A stretch of 64,000 nucleotides of DNA, taken from an uncultured Marinobacter sp. (GTDB taxonomy: Bacteria > Pseudomonadota > Gammaproteobacteria > Pseudomonadales > Oleiphilaceae). The notes below the pieces were generated by a model, which worked only from the letters and a program-made list of their open reading frames with translations, was not told the DNA's origin and made no database searches. A program made the position numbers and the translations under genes. The stretch lies in NCBI RefSeq assembly GCF_947488835.1, contig NZ_CANLBK010000005.1, forward strand, positions 1 through 64,000, read 5' to 3'. Shown here piece after piece: positions 47,783-57,122 of this stretch; the stretch's first letter is position 1; each line of letters opens with the position of its first letter.

Positions 47783-48238
47783 ATGCCTCACTGGCTACAA
47801 TGGAGCCTGATTATTGCCGGCACGGTCGCCATCCTTGCCCTGCTGGGGTTTATCCGGCGGCAAATGGTCACCCTGTCTGAAGACCGGAGAAGGCAGCGAA
47901 AAGCCGAAGCTTTTCAGGCGAAACGGCGCAAGGATATGGTCGATAGCATTCGCGTTATTGCCATGGCCATTGAAGAAAATCAGATCGAATACTCCGAGGC
48001 ATGCCTTCGCATAAAAGGCTTACTCGACCATGTAGCACCAGAATTGATGAATGCCCCTCCATACCGGGTATTTATGGATGTATATGAACAGCTTCGTCAC
48101 ATGCCTACTCACCAAGCTCGTCAGAATACCGAGACGCGCTTCGTGGAAAAGATGGACAAGGAGCGGTTTGAAGTGGAAAGGCGACACACCGATGAAATAC
48201 GCCGTGCCGCAACGGCTATCCGGAATCACGGATTCTGA
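47783..48238 (+). CDS. DUF2489 protein
   Basis: A 151-residue protein with an N-terminal transmembrane helix (about residues 5-25) and a charged helical cytoplasmic part, DUF2489 in kind. Function unknown. It lies 19 bases after the molybdoenzyme stop with GGGAG upstream of ATG, so is probably co-transcribed. Confidence 0.8.
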   Translation: MPHWLQWSLIIAGTVAILALLGFIRRQMVTLSEDRRRQRKAEAFQAKRRKDMVDSIRVIAMAIEENQIEYSEACLRIKGLLDHVAPELMNAPPYRVFMDVYEQLRHMPTHQARQNTETRFVEKMDKERFEVERRHTDEIRRAATAIRNHGF

Positions 48239-48259
48239 CCCACCCCGATTTGTGTCGTT

Positions 48260-48288
48260 TTGTAACAGAAATGTCTACAAATGATAAT
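48260..48288 (+). promoter_or_regulatory. Candidate sigma70 promoter
   Basis: TTGTAA, 17 bases, GATAAT (5 of 6 to TATAAT). Predicted transcript start near 48295. It begins just after the DUF2489 stop and points away from it. Confidence 0.5.
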
Positions 48289-48294
48289 TTTATC

Positions 48295-48529
48295 GATGTG
48301 ATATCAGAAGCTTGCTCGAATCCCTAAAAATGACGGAGCGCTCAGCTTCTCATTCCCGCCAGTGGGTGCCTTTCCTTTTTGCATATGTTGTCTAAGTTGA
48401 AATCAGGGTGATAGGTTTTTAACGGTTGGTATTGAGATTGCGATGATCGCCCTGGGTTATTTCTCCTGTTACGTTCGGACGACGCTGCAATGAGCGGAAA
48501 CCTTGCCGGCCTTTATGGCCGGCCTTTTT
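48295..48529 (+). ncRNA. Candidate small RNA (unassigned)
   Basis: A unit of about 235 nt from the predicted start to an intrinsic terminator, with no ribosome-binding site and no ORF longer than 21 codons. I recognise no family. It may instead be the 3' end of the DUF2489 transcript. Confidence 0.35.
48505..48529 (+). terminator. Intrinsic terminator
   Basis: GCCGGCC-TTTAT-GGCCGGC (48505-48523) with CTTTTT after it on the plus strand. It serves the candidate RNA or the molybdoenzyme/DUF2489 operon. Confidence 0.85.
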
Positions 48530-48533
48530 ATGT

Positions 48534-49898
48534 TTACTGATTCATCATACCGGCCATGGCCATGACCTTGTCCCGGCTGGCTACCAGCTCATCAAACTGT
48601 TCTTCTACGTGCTCACGATTAAGGCCGAGCTCGTCATAGACCTCTTGCTCAACGGGTGTATATGCACCCATGGCGACGCCCCTTTCGGTAAGCAACTGCC
48701 GGCCAAGCCACAGGATTCGGGCATATACATTGTGGGTGCCCTGGTAGGTTTTGCTTTTCTGATACCTTATGGCCTGTGTGACCTCATCTGGCATACCCCA
48801 GTTTTCCATAAGCTGTGCTGCGATCTGCTCCCGGGTGATCCCCAAAAGGTAGTGCTCCGATACCGAGGAATCAATATCGGAGTTCACCTCCAAAGAGCGA
48901 CATACCAGCTTGAAATGGGGGGGGAAAACCTGGGCCAGCAGAAGGTAACCAAAGTTATGTAGCAGGCCTGCCAAATAGGCCAGCCCGAACATGGGGCGCT
49001 CTCCCCGCGGCATCATGCTCGCCAGAATACCAGCCGACTGAGCTTGCCAGATAGCTTGCTGCCAGTAGTCCACGTAGCCTTCAGGATGGTCCTGGGGCTG
49101 CTTGAGCGCACGCCCCAGCGACAATCCCATCGCCAGGTTCATTACCATGTCGAAGCCAAGAACGCGTGATATGGCATCGTGCACAGAGCGCACTTGCCCG
49201 GCCGCGGCATAAAAAGATGATGACGCCCAACTGACCACCTGAGCCGCCAGGCTTGGGTCGCTCTCGACGATATCAACCAAATCCCCCATGACAGCGTTCG
49301 GGTTTACCCGCAGGTGGATAATGCGCTGGGCGGTTTCCGGTAAAGGCGGCAGTTCCAGTGTATCTTCAAGGCGCTGCTGAATGCGCAAGCTGGTAAATTT
49401 TTTGATGGCGAAGGTCAGCTGATTACGGTCATTGCCGGGATCATCCAGATTCACGGTTATGTTTTCCGATGCCACCGTAAACGACAGACGATCCGCATTT
49501 TGGGTCAGCGCACGGAACTCTTCAGCAGGCATCACCATCGCCAGATTTTGATCGCCCAACGCTAAAGCTACCGCGGGCAAATCATCGACCCGGCGATCCA
49601 CAATGGTGGGCCAGCCCGTAAGTGAAGGCAGAGCCGGCAGTTCTCGCAGGCCGGCACGCTCTTTAACCCGGATCTGCTCGCGAGGTTTCATCAGGCGAAA
49701 GTCCCGCCCCATCTGTTTGTTCAATCGCTCCAGATCAATCAAATCGTCTTTGCAGCATATGGCTTGAAGGTTGTCCTGCCCGTCGTGAAGCAACACCATC
49801 CGTAACAGCTCGTGCTGATTAGCCTGGCGCATATCTCTCAGTGATACGCCTTTGGCCGAATCGCCCAAAGCCTGTTGAACCGTGACAGGTAGTTCCAT
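48534..49898 (-). CDS. HDOD domain signalling protein
   Basis: A 454-residue protein with an N-terminal region resembling a YbaK/aminoacyl-tRNA deacylase domain (about 1-140) and a C-terminal HDOD domain (about 190-400) with LPPLPETAQRII and LLHNFGYLLLAQ. HDOD proteins often act in signalling or regulation of motility and biofilm; no output domain is visible. Start ATG 49898 follows AGGAG seven bases upstream; a longer frame to 49970 lacks it. Confidence 0.85.
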   Translation of the reverse strand: MELPVTVQQALGDSAKGVSLRDMRQANQHELLRMVLLHDGQDNLQAICCKDDLIDLERLNKQMGRDFRLMKPREQIRVKERAGLRELPALPSLTGWPTIVDRRVDDLPAVALALGDQNLAMVMPAEEFRALTQNADRLSFTVASENITVNLDDPGNDRNQLTFAIKKFTSLRIQQRLEDTLELPPLPETAQRIIHLRVNPNAVMGDLVDIVESDPSLAAQVVSWASSSFYAAAGQVRSVHDAISRVLGFDMVMNLAMGLSLGRALKQPQDHPEGYVDYWQQAIWQAQSAGILASMMPRGERPMFGLAYLAGLLHNFGYLLLAQVFPPHFKLVCRSLEVNSDIDSSVSEHYLLGITREQIAAQLMENWGMPDEVTQAIRYQKSKTYQGTHNVYARILWLGRQLLTERGVAMGAYTPVEQEVYDELGLNREHVEEQFDELVASRDKVMAMAGMMNQ

Positions 49899-50001
49899 CG
49901 TTATCTCCTGATTATCGCTGCTTGCCATCCGGCCACCAGAATCTGGCGTTGGTTTTTTAGTATAGATCATGTGTTAGCTGTATAAATTGACATGCTCCGA
50001 T

Positions 50002-52077
50002 TCAAACATCCCCGTAACGCATCTTTTCACCCATCCATCGTCGAATCAGAGCCTGCACCAGTTGTGGCTGCCTCATGAGCCCCGGCGCCATCTCCCGTAC
50101 CGGCTCAATCCAGCCCTTATCTCGCTCAAAGTCTGCCAGCCGGAACTGCATCATGCCAGTCTGGCGGGTACCAAGCACTTCCCCAGGCCCTCGTATTTCC
50201 AGGTCCTTTTCGGCAATAACAAAACCATCCTGACTGTCTCGCAAGGCCTGCAGGCGGGCCTTACCATTGGCTGACAGCGGAGGGTGGTACATGAGTACAC
50301 AGAAGCTGGCCTGCTCACCCCGGCCCACCCTGCCACGGAGCTGATGCAACTGGGCCAGGCCCAGGCGCTCCGGATTTTCAATGATGATAAGTGAGGCGTT
50401 GGGCACATCCACGCCCACTTCAATCACCGTCGTAGCAACCAGTAAATCCAGCTCCCCCTGCTTGAAGCGTTCCATCACTTCGGCCTTTTCCGAGGATTTG
50501 AGCCGCCCGTGCACCAGCCCGACTTTCAGGCCAGTCAAGCGCTCCGTCAGTTCTTGCGCTGTTACTTCTGCCGCCTGGCACTGCAAGGCTTCCGACTCTT
50601 CAATCAGTGTGCACACCCAGTATGCCTGTCGGCCGTCAGCGCAAGCGCTGCGTACGCGCTCAATCACATCGTCCCTACGACTGTCAGGAATGACGATAGT
50701 TTCAATGGGCTTTCGGCCCGGGGGTAATTCATCGATCACCGAGGTATCCAGATCGGCGTAGGCACTCATGGCGAGAGTACGAGGAATGGGTGTGGCGGTC
50801 ATGATCAGTTGGTGGGGCGCCAGGGTTCCGCCTACACCTTTTTCCCGCAGGGCCAGCCGCTGGTGCACGCCAAACCGGTGCTGTTCATCCACAATGACCA
50901 ACGCCAAGCGGTGAAACAGCACATCATCCTGAAACAACGCATGGGTACCGATGATTACGCTGGCCGCACCCGTATGCACGGCTTCCAGCGCTTCTTTCCT
51001 GGCTTTGCCTTTGACCTTGCCAGACAGCCAGGCCAGTTGGATACCGAGGGGCTCCAGCCAGCCTTTAAAGTTCTGATAGTGCTGTTCCGCCAGTATCTCT
51101 GTCGGCGCCATAAGTGCCACCTGGGCACCAGCACCAAGGGTTTGTATAGCTGCCAGCGCGGCCACCACGGTTTTACCCGAGCCCACATCCCCCTGCACCA
51201 ATCGCAGCATGGGCAGCGGTTGGCTGAGATCTTGTCGAATCTCACTCACAACCTGGCGCTGAGCCCCCGTGAGCGCAAACGGCAACTCCTCAAGAAAACG
51301 CTCTGCCAGGTCGCCGGTGGGGAGCAAGGACAAGGCTTGCCGGGCCTGAATCTGTTCGCGAACCTGGAGCATACTCAACTGATGAGCCAGCAGCTCCTCC
51401 ATTACCAGGCGCTGCTGTGCCGGGTGGCGCCCCTCCATCAGAAGATGAACCGGGGCGCTGGCTGGGGGAGAGTGCACCATCTGGACGGCTTCATTAATTC
51501 CCGGCAACTGATAGCCCGCCAACAGCTCAGCGGGCAACCAGTCACGTATAGGATGGCGCTGAAGGTACCCCAGAGCCTGCTGACACAAACCTCTTACCCT
51601 GGGCTGCTGTATGCCTTCGGTCAGCGGATAAACCGGCGTAAGGGTGGCCTGTTCCCCTGTGGGCATAGGCGGTGGATTGGTTTGGTACTCCGGGTGGTAA
51701 AACTCGTATCCGGCGCGGCCCGGGCGCACCTCGCCAAAGCAGCGAACCTGGGTGCCTTCTGAAAGCTGGTTTTTCTGGGCGGCATTGAAGTGGAAAAACC
51801 GTAGCACCAGAAACCCGCTGCTGTCTTTCAGGGTAACCTGCAGGCTTCGGCGACGCCCCATCACCAAATCTGATTTCATCACCTCGCCTTCCACAACGGC
51901 GACATCGCCTACCCTCAAGCTCCCCATGGGGATTATGCGGGTGCGATCTTCGTATCGATGGGGAAGATGGAATAGCAGATCCTGTAACGATGAGATTCCC
52001 AACCGCGCAAGCTTCTCGGCAAGGGCGCTTCCTACGCCCTTGAGCTCCGTAACCGGGATGTCATCCAGTGATGCCAT
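50002..52077 (-). CDS. recG: ATP-dependent DNA helicase RecG
   Basis: Remodels stalled forks and Holliday junctions. The 691-residue protein has the N-terminal wedge domain, Walker A GDVGSGKT, DEQH box in VIVDEQHRFG, and helicase motifs such as TATPIPRTLA and LHQLRGRVGRG. Length is normal. oxyR lies immediately upstream, the pair seen in P. aeruginosa. Confidence 0.97.
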   Translation of the reverse strand: MASLDDIPVTELKGVGSALAEKLARLGISSLQDLLFHLPHRYEDRTRIIPMGSLRVGDVAVVEGEVMKSDLVMGRRRSLQVTLKDSSGFLVLRFFHFNAAQKNQLSEGTQVRCFGEVRPGRAGYEFYHPEYQTNPPPMPTGEQATLTPVYPLTEGIQQPRVRGLCQQALGYLQRHPIRDWLPAELLAGYQLPGINEAVQMVHSPPASAPVHLLMEGRHPAQQRLVMEELLAHQLSMLQVREQIQARQALSLLPTGDLAERFLEELPFALTGAQRQVVSEIRQDLSQPLPMLRLVQGDVGSGKTVVAALAAIQTLGAGAQVALMAPTEILAEQHYQNFKGWLEPLGIQLAWLSGKVKGKARKEALEAVHTGAASVIIGTHALFQDDVLFHRLALVIVDEQHRFGVHQRLALREKGVGGTLAPHQLIMTATPIPRTLAMSAYADLDTSVIDELPPGRKPIETIVIPDSRRDDVIERVRSACADGRQAYWVCTLIEESEALQCQAAEVTAQELTERLTGLKVGLVHGRLKSSEKAEVMERFKQGELDLLVATTVIEVGVDVPNASLIIIENPERLGLAQLHQLRGRVGRGEQASFCVLMYHPPLSANGKARLQALRDSQDGFVIAEKDLEIRGPGEVLGTRQTGMMQFRLADFERDKGWIEPVREMAPGLMRQPQLVQALIRRWMGEKMRYGDV

Positions 52078-52085
52078 AGCAGGGC

Positions 52086-53045
52086 TCAGTCTGTTGCTGC
52101 AGCAACCGGGGTGTCCTCTGTCGCCTTTTCAATCACCCGGCATTGGCCGGCTGCAAGCGAGAGGACATCAATGGCTTTAGGCCGGGGAAAGGTTACCCGC
52201 CAGGCCAGGGCAACCGTTCGGGAAGGCACAGGTGGAGCAAAAGGCCGGGTGACCAGCACATCTTTCTGGTAGCGCATGCCCGTCGCTGCGGAAAGCGGCA
52301 GTACGGTAATTCCTAAGCCTGAGGCGACCATGTGGCGTATGGTTTCCAGGGAACTGCCTTCGGTTACCAGTGATGGTGTGCCGGCATCCGCACGGCGAGT
52401 GACGGCCTCCACCAATGGTGGACAAGCCTCCAGCACCTGATCCCGAAAACAATGACCAGGGCCAAGAAGGAGTAACTGCTCGTCAGCCAGTTCATCACCT
52501 GTGATCTCCTTCTTGGCCGCAAGGGGGTGATCTGCTGGCAGAAGCACTACAAAAGGCTCATCGTAAAGTGGCAATGTCAGCACTTCCGCCTCTTCAAACG
52601 GCAGCGCAATGATGATGGCATCCAGTTCGGATTGGCGCAGCTTCTTGCGCAGGTTAGCGGTGTAGTTTTCTTCTATATAAAGCGGCATCTCCGGCGCGGC
52701 ACGGCGCAATTCAGGCAAGAGGTGCGGAAACAGATAAGGCCCGATGGTGTAAATGGCACCCACTTTGAGCGGCGAACTCAACTGGTTTTTACCATCCTGA
52801 GCCATGTCGCGGATAACACCCACCTGATCCAGAACCCGCTGGGCCTGCTCGACAATACGCTGACCAGTTTCCGTTACGCGGATACTGCTTTTGCTTCGCT
52901 CAAACAGGGGGATTCCCAACTCCTCCTCCAGCTTTTTGACCGCAACGCTGAGTGTCGGCTGGCTAACGTGGCAGCGCTCGGCTGCGCGGCCAAAATGCCT
53001 TTCGCGAGCAAGCGTAACGACGTATCGTAACTCGGTAAGAGTCAT
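52086..53045 (-). CDS. oxyR: Hydrogen peroxide sensor OxyR
   Basis: LysR-family activator of antioxidant genes. The 319-residue protein has an N-terminal helix-turn-helix (about residues 18-40) and the redox pair Cys199 and Cys208 in GHCFRDQVLEACPP, at exactly the E. coli positions. recG begins eight bases after its stop, so the two are probably one transcript. Confidence 0.96.
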   Translation of the reverse strand: MTLTELRYVVTLARERHFGRAAERCHVSQPTLSVAVKKLEEELGIPLFERSKSSIRVTETGQRIVEQAQRVLDQVGVIRDMAQDGKNQLSSPLKVGAIYTIGPYLFPHLLPELRRAAPEMPLYIEENYTANLRKKLRQSELDAIIIALPFEEAEVLTLPLYDEPFVVLLPADHPLAAKKEITGDELADEQLLLLGPGHCFRDQVLEACPPLVEAVTRRADAGTPSLVTEGSSLETIRHMVASGLGITVLPLSAATGMRYQKDVLVTRPFAPPVPSRTVALAWRVTFPRPKAIDVLSLAAGQCRVIEKATEDTPVAAATD

Positions 53046-53121
53046 GGTGATCTCCGGTCAAAAGGATACGGGTCGAAGTTTCACTAATTTATGAGATAGA
53101 GGATAAGGATTGATATTGTCT

Positions 53122-53988
53122 ATGGCAATCGCTGATCGCAATAGTATGCCGGGAATTCTCATAGCCGGTTGTGGCAAGCTTGGGGGCGCCATCGCCAGCA
53201 TGCTGACTGAGTCGGCGCACGTTTACGGATTACGCCGTAACCCGGCCAAGGTGCCCGAGGGTGTAACAGGTATAGGCGCCGACCTGACCCGTCCGGAAAC
53301 CTTAGCTGGCAAGCTGCCAGACAACCTCGAAACGGTTATCTACTGCCTGACACCCTCCAGCTATGACGAGCAGGGCTATCGCGATGCCTACGTTAACGGC
53401 CTGTCCAACCTGCTGGAAGCAATTGGCGACCAGCCTCTAAAGCGGCTGTTTTTTATCAGCAGCACCAGCGTTTACGCCCAGAACGATGACAGTCTGGTTG
53501 ATGAAACCAGCCCGGCCTCACCTTCCCGTGTCACGGGCCAGCAAATTCTGGCCGGAGAACAGACAGCACTGAATAGTGGTCATCCCGCTTCTGTTATTCG
53601 CTTTAGCGGAATCTACGGACCATCAAGGGGTCGTTTTCTGGAGGAGGTGATCGACGGCCGCATGAACCCGACAAAGCCGGCACCATTCAGCAATCGCATT
53701 CATGAAGATGACGCAGCCGCGGCTGTGGTCTTTCTTAACCAGCGAGCGCTATCAGGCAAGTCACTCGATACCTGCTACCTTGCCAGCGATTGCGAGCCTG
53801 TGCGGCTGGATGAGGTGGTCGACTGGGTTCGCCAGCAAGTGCCCTGCGCCGAGCCCGTAGCTGACGCCAGAAAGGGCGGCCGGGCCGGCAGCAAGCGCTG
53901 CAATAACTCGCGGTTACTGCAAACCGGGTTTACGTTTCGCTACCCGGACTTCCGGGACGGATATCGCGATATGATCGATAAGGGCTAG
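53122..53988 (+). CDS. NAD-dependent epimerase/dehydratase-like protein
   Basis: A Rossmann-fold extended-SDR protein of about 288 residues with GCGKLGGAIA at the N-terminus and FISSTSVYA; the active YxxxK motif is replaced (TGQQILAGE after the usual region), so it may be an atypical member such as the YeeZ type. The start is uncertain: TTG 53116 has AAGGA six bases upstream, and ATG 53122 or 53146 are also possible. Function unknown. Confidence 0.75.
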   Translation: MAIADRNSMPGILIAGCGKLGGAIASMLTESAHVYGLRRNPAKVPEGVTGIGADLTRPETLAGKLPDNLETVIYCLTPSSYDEQGYRDAYVNGLSNLLEAIGDQPLKRLFFISSTSVYAQNDDSLVDETSPASPSRVTGQQILAGEQTALNSGHPASVIRFSGIYGPSRGRFLEEVIDGRMNPTKPAPFSNRIHEDDAAAAVVFLNQRALSGKSLDTCYLASDCEPVRLDEVVDWVRQQVPCAEPVADARKGGRAGSKRCNNSRLLQTGFTFRYPDFRDGYRDMIDKG

Positions 53989-53997
53989 ATCTGCAAC

Positions 53998-54029
53998 GAA
54001 CAAAGGCGACCCGCAGGCCGCCTTTGTTC
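53998..54029. terminator. Bidirectional terminator between convergent genes
   Basis: GAACAAAGGCG (53998-54008) and CGCCTTTGTTC (54019-54029) form a perfect 11-base stem with a 10-base loop. It lies between the epimerase-like gene and ridA. Confidence 0.7.
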
Positions 54030-54055
54030 TGACTATCCTGGCTGTGTGTGCTGAA

Positions 54056-54442
54056 TCAGCTCAGCACCATTACCGCTTCTACTTCTACAGGAACATCCTT
54101 AGGCAACGCTGAAACCTGCACCGCTGCACGTGCCGGGTATGGTTCGGGAAAGTACGTCGCCATAATCTCGTTAACCGTGGCAAAGTTTGCCAGATCGGTC
54201 ACATAGATATTCACCTTGACGATGTCTTTCAGTTCACCACCCGCCGCTTTACAGACGGCCTGAAGGTTATCGAATACCTGACGGGTTTTCGCTGAAAAAT
54301 CGCCCCCGACCACTTCCATGGTTTCAGGATCCAGCGGAATCTGACCAGAAATATAGACAGTGTCACCGGCCTTTACAGCCTGGGAATAGGGGCCAATTGC
54401 CTTGGGTGCGTTTTCAGTCTGAATTATGGATTTGTTGGTCAT
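54056..54442 (-). CDS. ridA: Reactive intermediate/imine deaminase RidA
   Basis: Hydrolyses 2-aminoacrylate and related reactive enamines. The 128-residue protein has [15 protein letters not shown], a trimer-forming domain and the active-site arginine in YPARAAVQV. Start ATG 54442. spoT lies upstream on the same strand, a common arrangement in this group. Confidence 0.95.
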   Translation of the reverse strand: MTNKSIIQTENAPKAIGPYSQAVKAGDTVYISGQIPLDPETMEVVGGDFSAKTRQVFDNLQAVCKAAGGELKDIVKVNIYVTDLANFATVNEIMATYFPEPYPARAAVQVSALPKDVPVEVEAVMVLS

Positions 54443-54532
54443 ACCGTTTACTTTCCTTATCGTCTAAAACACCAATCGTCGCTGTTACATACGTGAACTG
54501 TCAATAAGGCAGTTCATTCCATCGCCACCCGA

Positions 54533-56674
54533 TCAGTATTTCACGCGGTTGATCGAAGTAACGGCCTTGATGTTACGAACCCGGCGCATCACCCTGGACA
54601 AATGCTTACGTCCCTGGACTTTAACCACAAGGCTGACAACCCCAAAACGGGCGTTCTGCTCAACCACATGGATGCGCTCAATGTTCCCGTCCGCCTTGGC
54701 AACAGCACCGGCAATTTCAGCAATAAGACTACGCTGCCGCTCAAGCTCGACGCGAAGCTCTACAGAAAACTCATTGGTAATATCTTTTGCCCAAGACAGG
54801 TGGGTCAAGCGTGAGCGACCCTCACCATCTTCAGGCAGTTTTGAGCAGGTGTCCGAATGGATTGTCATACCACTGCCAGAATCCATCGAACCAACAATTG
54901 GGTCGCCGGGTATTGGCTTACAGCATGAGGCAAAGTGAACCAGCATGCCCTCGGTTCCCTGAATCGTCACCGGCTCATTGCCGCCGCCTTGAAGATCCTT
55001 GACCGTGGCTTCAGACTCCTCTTTACCGACACCACTCACGAGCTGGCGCGCCACCAGGTAGGCCATTCGATTGCCCAGACCAATATCGCTGATCAACTCA
55101 TCGAAACTGTTTACCTGATTATGGTTCACAACAGCCTGCTTCTGAGCATCGTCGATATCAGAAAAGCGCTTGCCAAACCCATTGAGGGATTTTTTCAGCA
55201 GCACGCGCCCCAGCTCCATTGATTCCGCCAGCTTTTGCCCTTTAAGGGTATGGCGTATGCTACTGCGAGCCTTACCGGTCACCACAAAATTGAGCCAGGC
55301 GGGGTTCGGGCGGGCCCCGGGCGCGGTGATAACCTCAACGGTTTGGCCGCTTTGTAATGGCTTGCTCAGCGATCCGAGATTACGGTTGATTCGGCAAGCG
55401 ACCGTAGCATTGCCAATATCTGTATGAATGGCATAGGCGAAATCTACCGGCGTAGCGCCCCTGGGCAGCTCCATGATTTTACCCCTCGGGGTAAACACAT
55501 AGATTTCGTCCGGGAAGAGATCCACTTTTACGTGTTCGATAAACTCCAGGGAGTCATCGGCACGTTCACGCATCTCCATCAACCCTTTCACCCAGCGATC
55601 AACCCGCATCTGGTTCACGCTGGTAACGCTGCTGGGTTCATTTTTGTACATCCAGTGAGCGGCAATACCATCGTTGGCTATGTGCTCCATTTCCTCGGTA
55701 CGGATCTGGATTTCAATGTTTACGTGCATACCAAAAAGGGTGGTATGCAAAGACTGGTAACCGTTGGCCTTGGGCATGGCAATGTAATCTTTGAATCGGC
55801 CAGGCATTGGTTTGTACAAGCTGTGAACGGCACCCAGAATCCGATAGCAGTCGTCTTCAGTGTCGGTAATGATGCGGAAGGCGTATACGTCCATGATTTC
55901 GTAAAAGGACTTCTGCTTGAGCTTCATCTTGTTATAGATGCTGTTCAGATGCTTCTCGCGCCCCATGATCCGGCCTGGCAGGCCACGCTCTTCCAGCTTT
56001 TCCTGAAGTCGGCCTCGTATGTCTTCAATAATCTCCCGGTGACTGCCGCGCAACTTGTCGACGGCCTTGGATATATAGCGGGAGCGCATTGGATGCAGCG
56101 CAGCAAACCCCAGATCTTCGAGCTCTGTGGAAATTGCGTGCATACCAAGGCGGTTAGCTATGGGGGCGTATATATCGAGGGTTTCTGTGGCGATGCGCTG
56201 GCGCTTTTCGTAGGGCATGGGGCCGAGAGTGCGCATGTTGTGCAGGCGATCAGCCAGCTTTACCAGAATAACGCGAATATCCCTGGCCATGGCCAGAGTC
56301 ATTTTCTGGAAGTTCTCGGCTTGGGCTTCTGCGCGGGAACGGAATTCTATTTGGGTCAGTTTACTGACGCCGTCCACCAGTTCCGCTACGTCCTCACCGA
56401 ATTGCTCGGCAAGCGCATCCTTGGGAATACCGGTATCTTCAATAACATCGTGGAGCATAGCCGCCATCAAACTCTGATGATCAAGCTTCAGATCTGCAAG
56501 AATGTGAGCAACGGCGAGGGGATGGGTGATGTAACGGTCACCACTTTTGCGCATCTGGCCCTCATGGGCCTGCTCGGCATAATAGTAGGCCCTTCGCACC
56601 TGGTTAATGCGATTGGTATCCAGATAGGTGCTGAGCTCAACCGCCAGACCTTCTACCCTAGCCTCAAGTGACAC
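54533..56674 (-). CDS. spoT: Bifunctional (p)ppGpp synthetase/hydrolase SpoT
   Basis: Controls the stringent-response nucleotide. The 713-residue protein has the HD hydrolase domain (AAMLHDVIEDT, about residues 55-65), a synthetase domain (YAFRIITDTEDDCYRILG), a TGS domain (VFTPRGKIMELPRGATPVDFA) and a C-terminal ACT domain. I place the start at GTG 56674, with GGAGG four bases upstream. A longer frame to 56740 would read into the terminator of rpoZ. Confidence 0.95.
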   Translation of the reverse strand: MSLEARVEGLAVELSTYLDTNRINQVRRAYYYAEQAHEGQMRKSGDRYITHPLAVAHILADLKLDHQSLMAAMLHDVIEDTGIPKDALAEQFGEDVAELVDGVSKLTQIEFRSRAEAQAENFQKMTLAMARDIRVILVKLADRLHNMRTLGPMPYEKRQRIATETLDIYAPIANRLGMHAISTELEDLGFAALHPMRSRYISKAVDKLRGSHREIIEDIRGRLQEKLEERGLPGRIMGREKHLNSIYNKMKLKQKSFYEIMDVYAFRIITDTEDDCYRILGAVHSLYKPMPGRFKDYIAMPKANGYQSLHTTLFGMHVNIEIQIRTEEMEHIANDGIAAHWMYKNEPSSVTSVNQMRVDRWVKGLMEMRERADDSLEFIEHVKVDLFPDEIYVFTPRGKIMELPRGATPVDFAYAIHTDIGNATVACRINRNLGSLSKPLQSGQTVEVITAPGARPNPAWLNFVVTGKARSSIRHTLKGQKLAESMELGRVLLKKSLNGFGKRFSDIDDAQKQAVVNHNQVNSFDELISDIGLGNRMAYLVARQLVSGVGKEESEATVKDLQGGGNEPVTIQGTEGMLVHFASCCKPIPGDPIVGSMDSGSGMTIHSDTCSKLPEDGEGRSRLTHLSWAKDITNEFSVELRVELERQRSLIAEIAGAVAKADGNIERIHVVEQNARFGVVSLVVKVQGRKHLSRVMRRVRNIKAVTSINRVKY

Positions 56675-56722
56675 CGCGCCTCCGTAAAACTCCAGTTTCC
56701 CACGATTGCCAGCAGCAGAAAC

Positions 56723-56756
56723 AAAAAGACCCGAATGCATGCATTCGGGTCTTTTT
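56723..56756 (-). terminator. Perfect 34-base palindrome, rpoZ terminator
   Basis: Arms AAAAAGACCCGAATGCA (56723-56739) and its complement (56740-56756) are perfectly self-complementary. Read on the minus strand the stem is followed by TTTTTG TTTC. It lies between rpoZ and spoT, both on the minus strand, and may act as an attenuator. Confidence 0.9.
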
Positions 56757-56820
56757 CTATCCTTCCAGCAACGATCTATAGATACACTATAAAACTGCGG
56801 AGGCAGATTTCAATGCATTC

Positions 56821-57033
56821 TTAGTCTTCTTCGATTTCGTTCAGCAAATCGCGGCTGACCAAACCTGCAGCAATTTCGCGCAGGGCGATAACCGTAGGCT
56901 TATCGTTTTCTTCCGCAACCATCGGATCAGCGCCTTTGGTGGCTATCTGGCGGGAACGCTTAGTGGCCAGCATGACCAACTGGAAGCGGTTATCAACGTG
57001 TTCCAGACAATCTTCAACAGTAACTCGTGCCAT
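56821..57033 (-). CDS. rpoZ: RNA polymerase omega subunit (short form)
   Basis: A 70-residue protein starting [20 protein letters not shown] with the omega core motif RSRQIATKG. It is shorter than E. coli omega (91 residues) and lacks the usual C-terminal tail. The order gmk-rpoZ-spoT is conserved in gammaproteobacteria. Confidence 0.95.
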   Translation of the reverse strand: MARVTVEDCLEHVDNRFQLVMLATKRSRQIATKGADPMVAEENDKPTVIALREIAAGLVSRDLLNEIEED

Positions 57034-57122
57034 AACATCCCCGAAAATAATAAAAATGACTGATTTAGCAGACCGCGTAGTTTACTGCTAGCGGCACAAT
57101 TTGTATACAGCAAAAGTCCCTA

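Larger units (their letters stand above)
48239..48533. other. Intergenic region with a candidate transcript
   Basis: 295 bases with no protein gene beyond 21 codons. It has a promoter candidate TTGTAA-N17-GATAAT (48260-48288) and, about 215 bases later, a terminator at 48505-48529. The next gene is on the other strand. Confidence 0.5.

Noticed and set aside
50809..51762. 317-codon plus-strand frame opposite recG
   Set aside because: Antisense shadow of recG.
55424..56671. 415-codon plus-strand frame opposite spoT
   Set aside because: Long only because of the codon bias of spoT; product has no recognisable domain.
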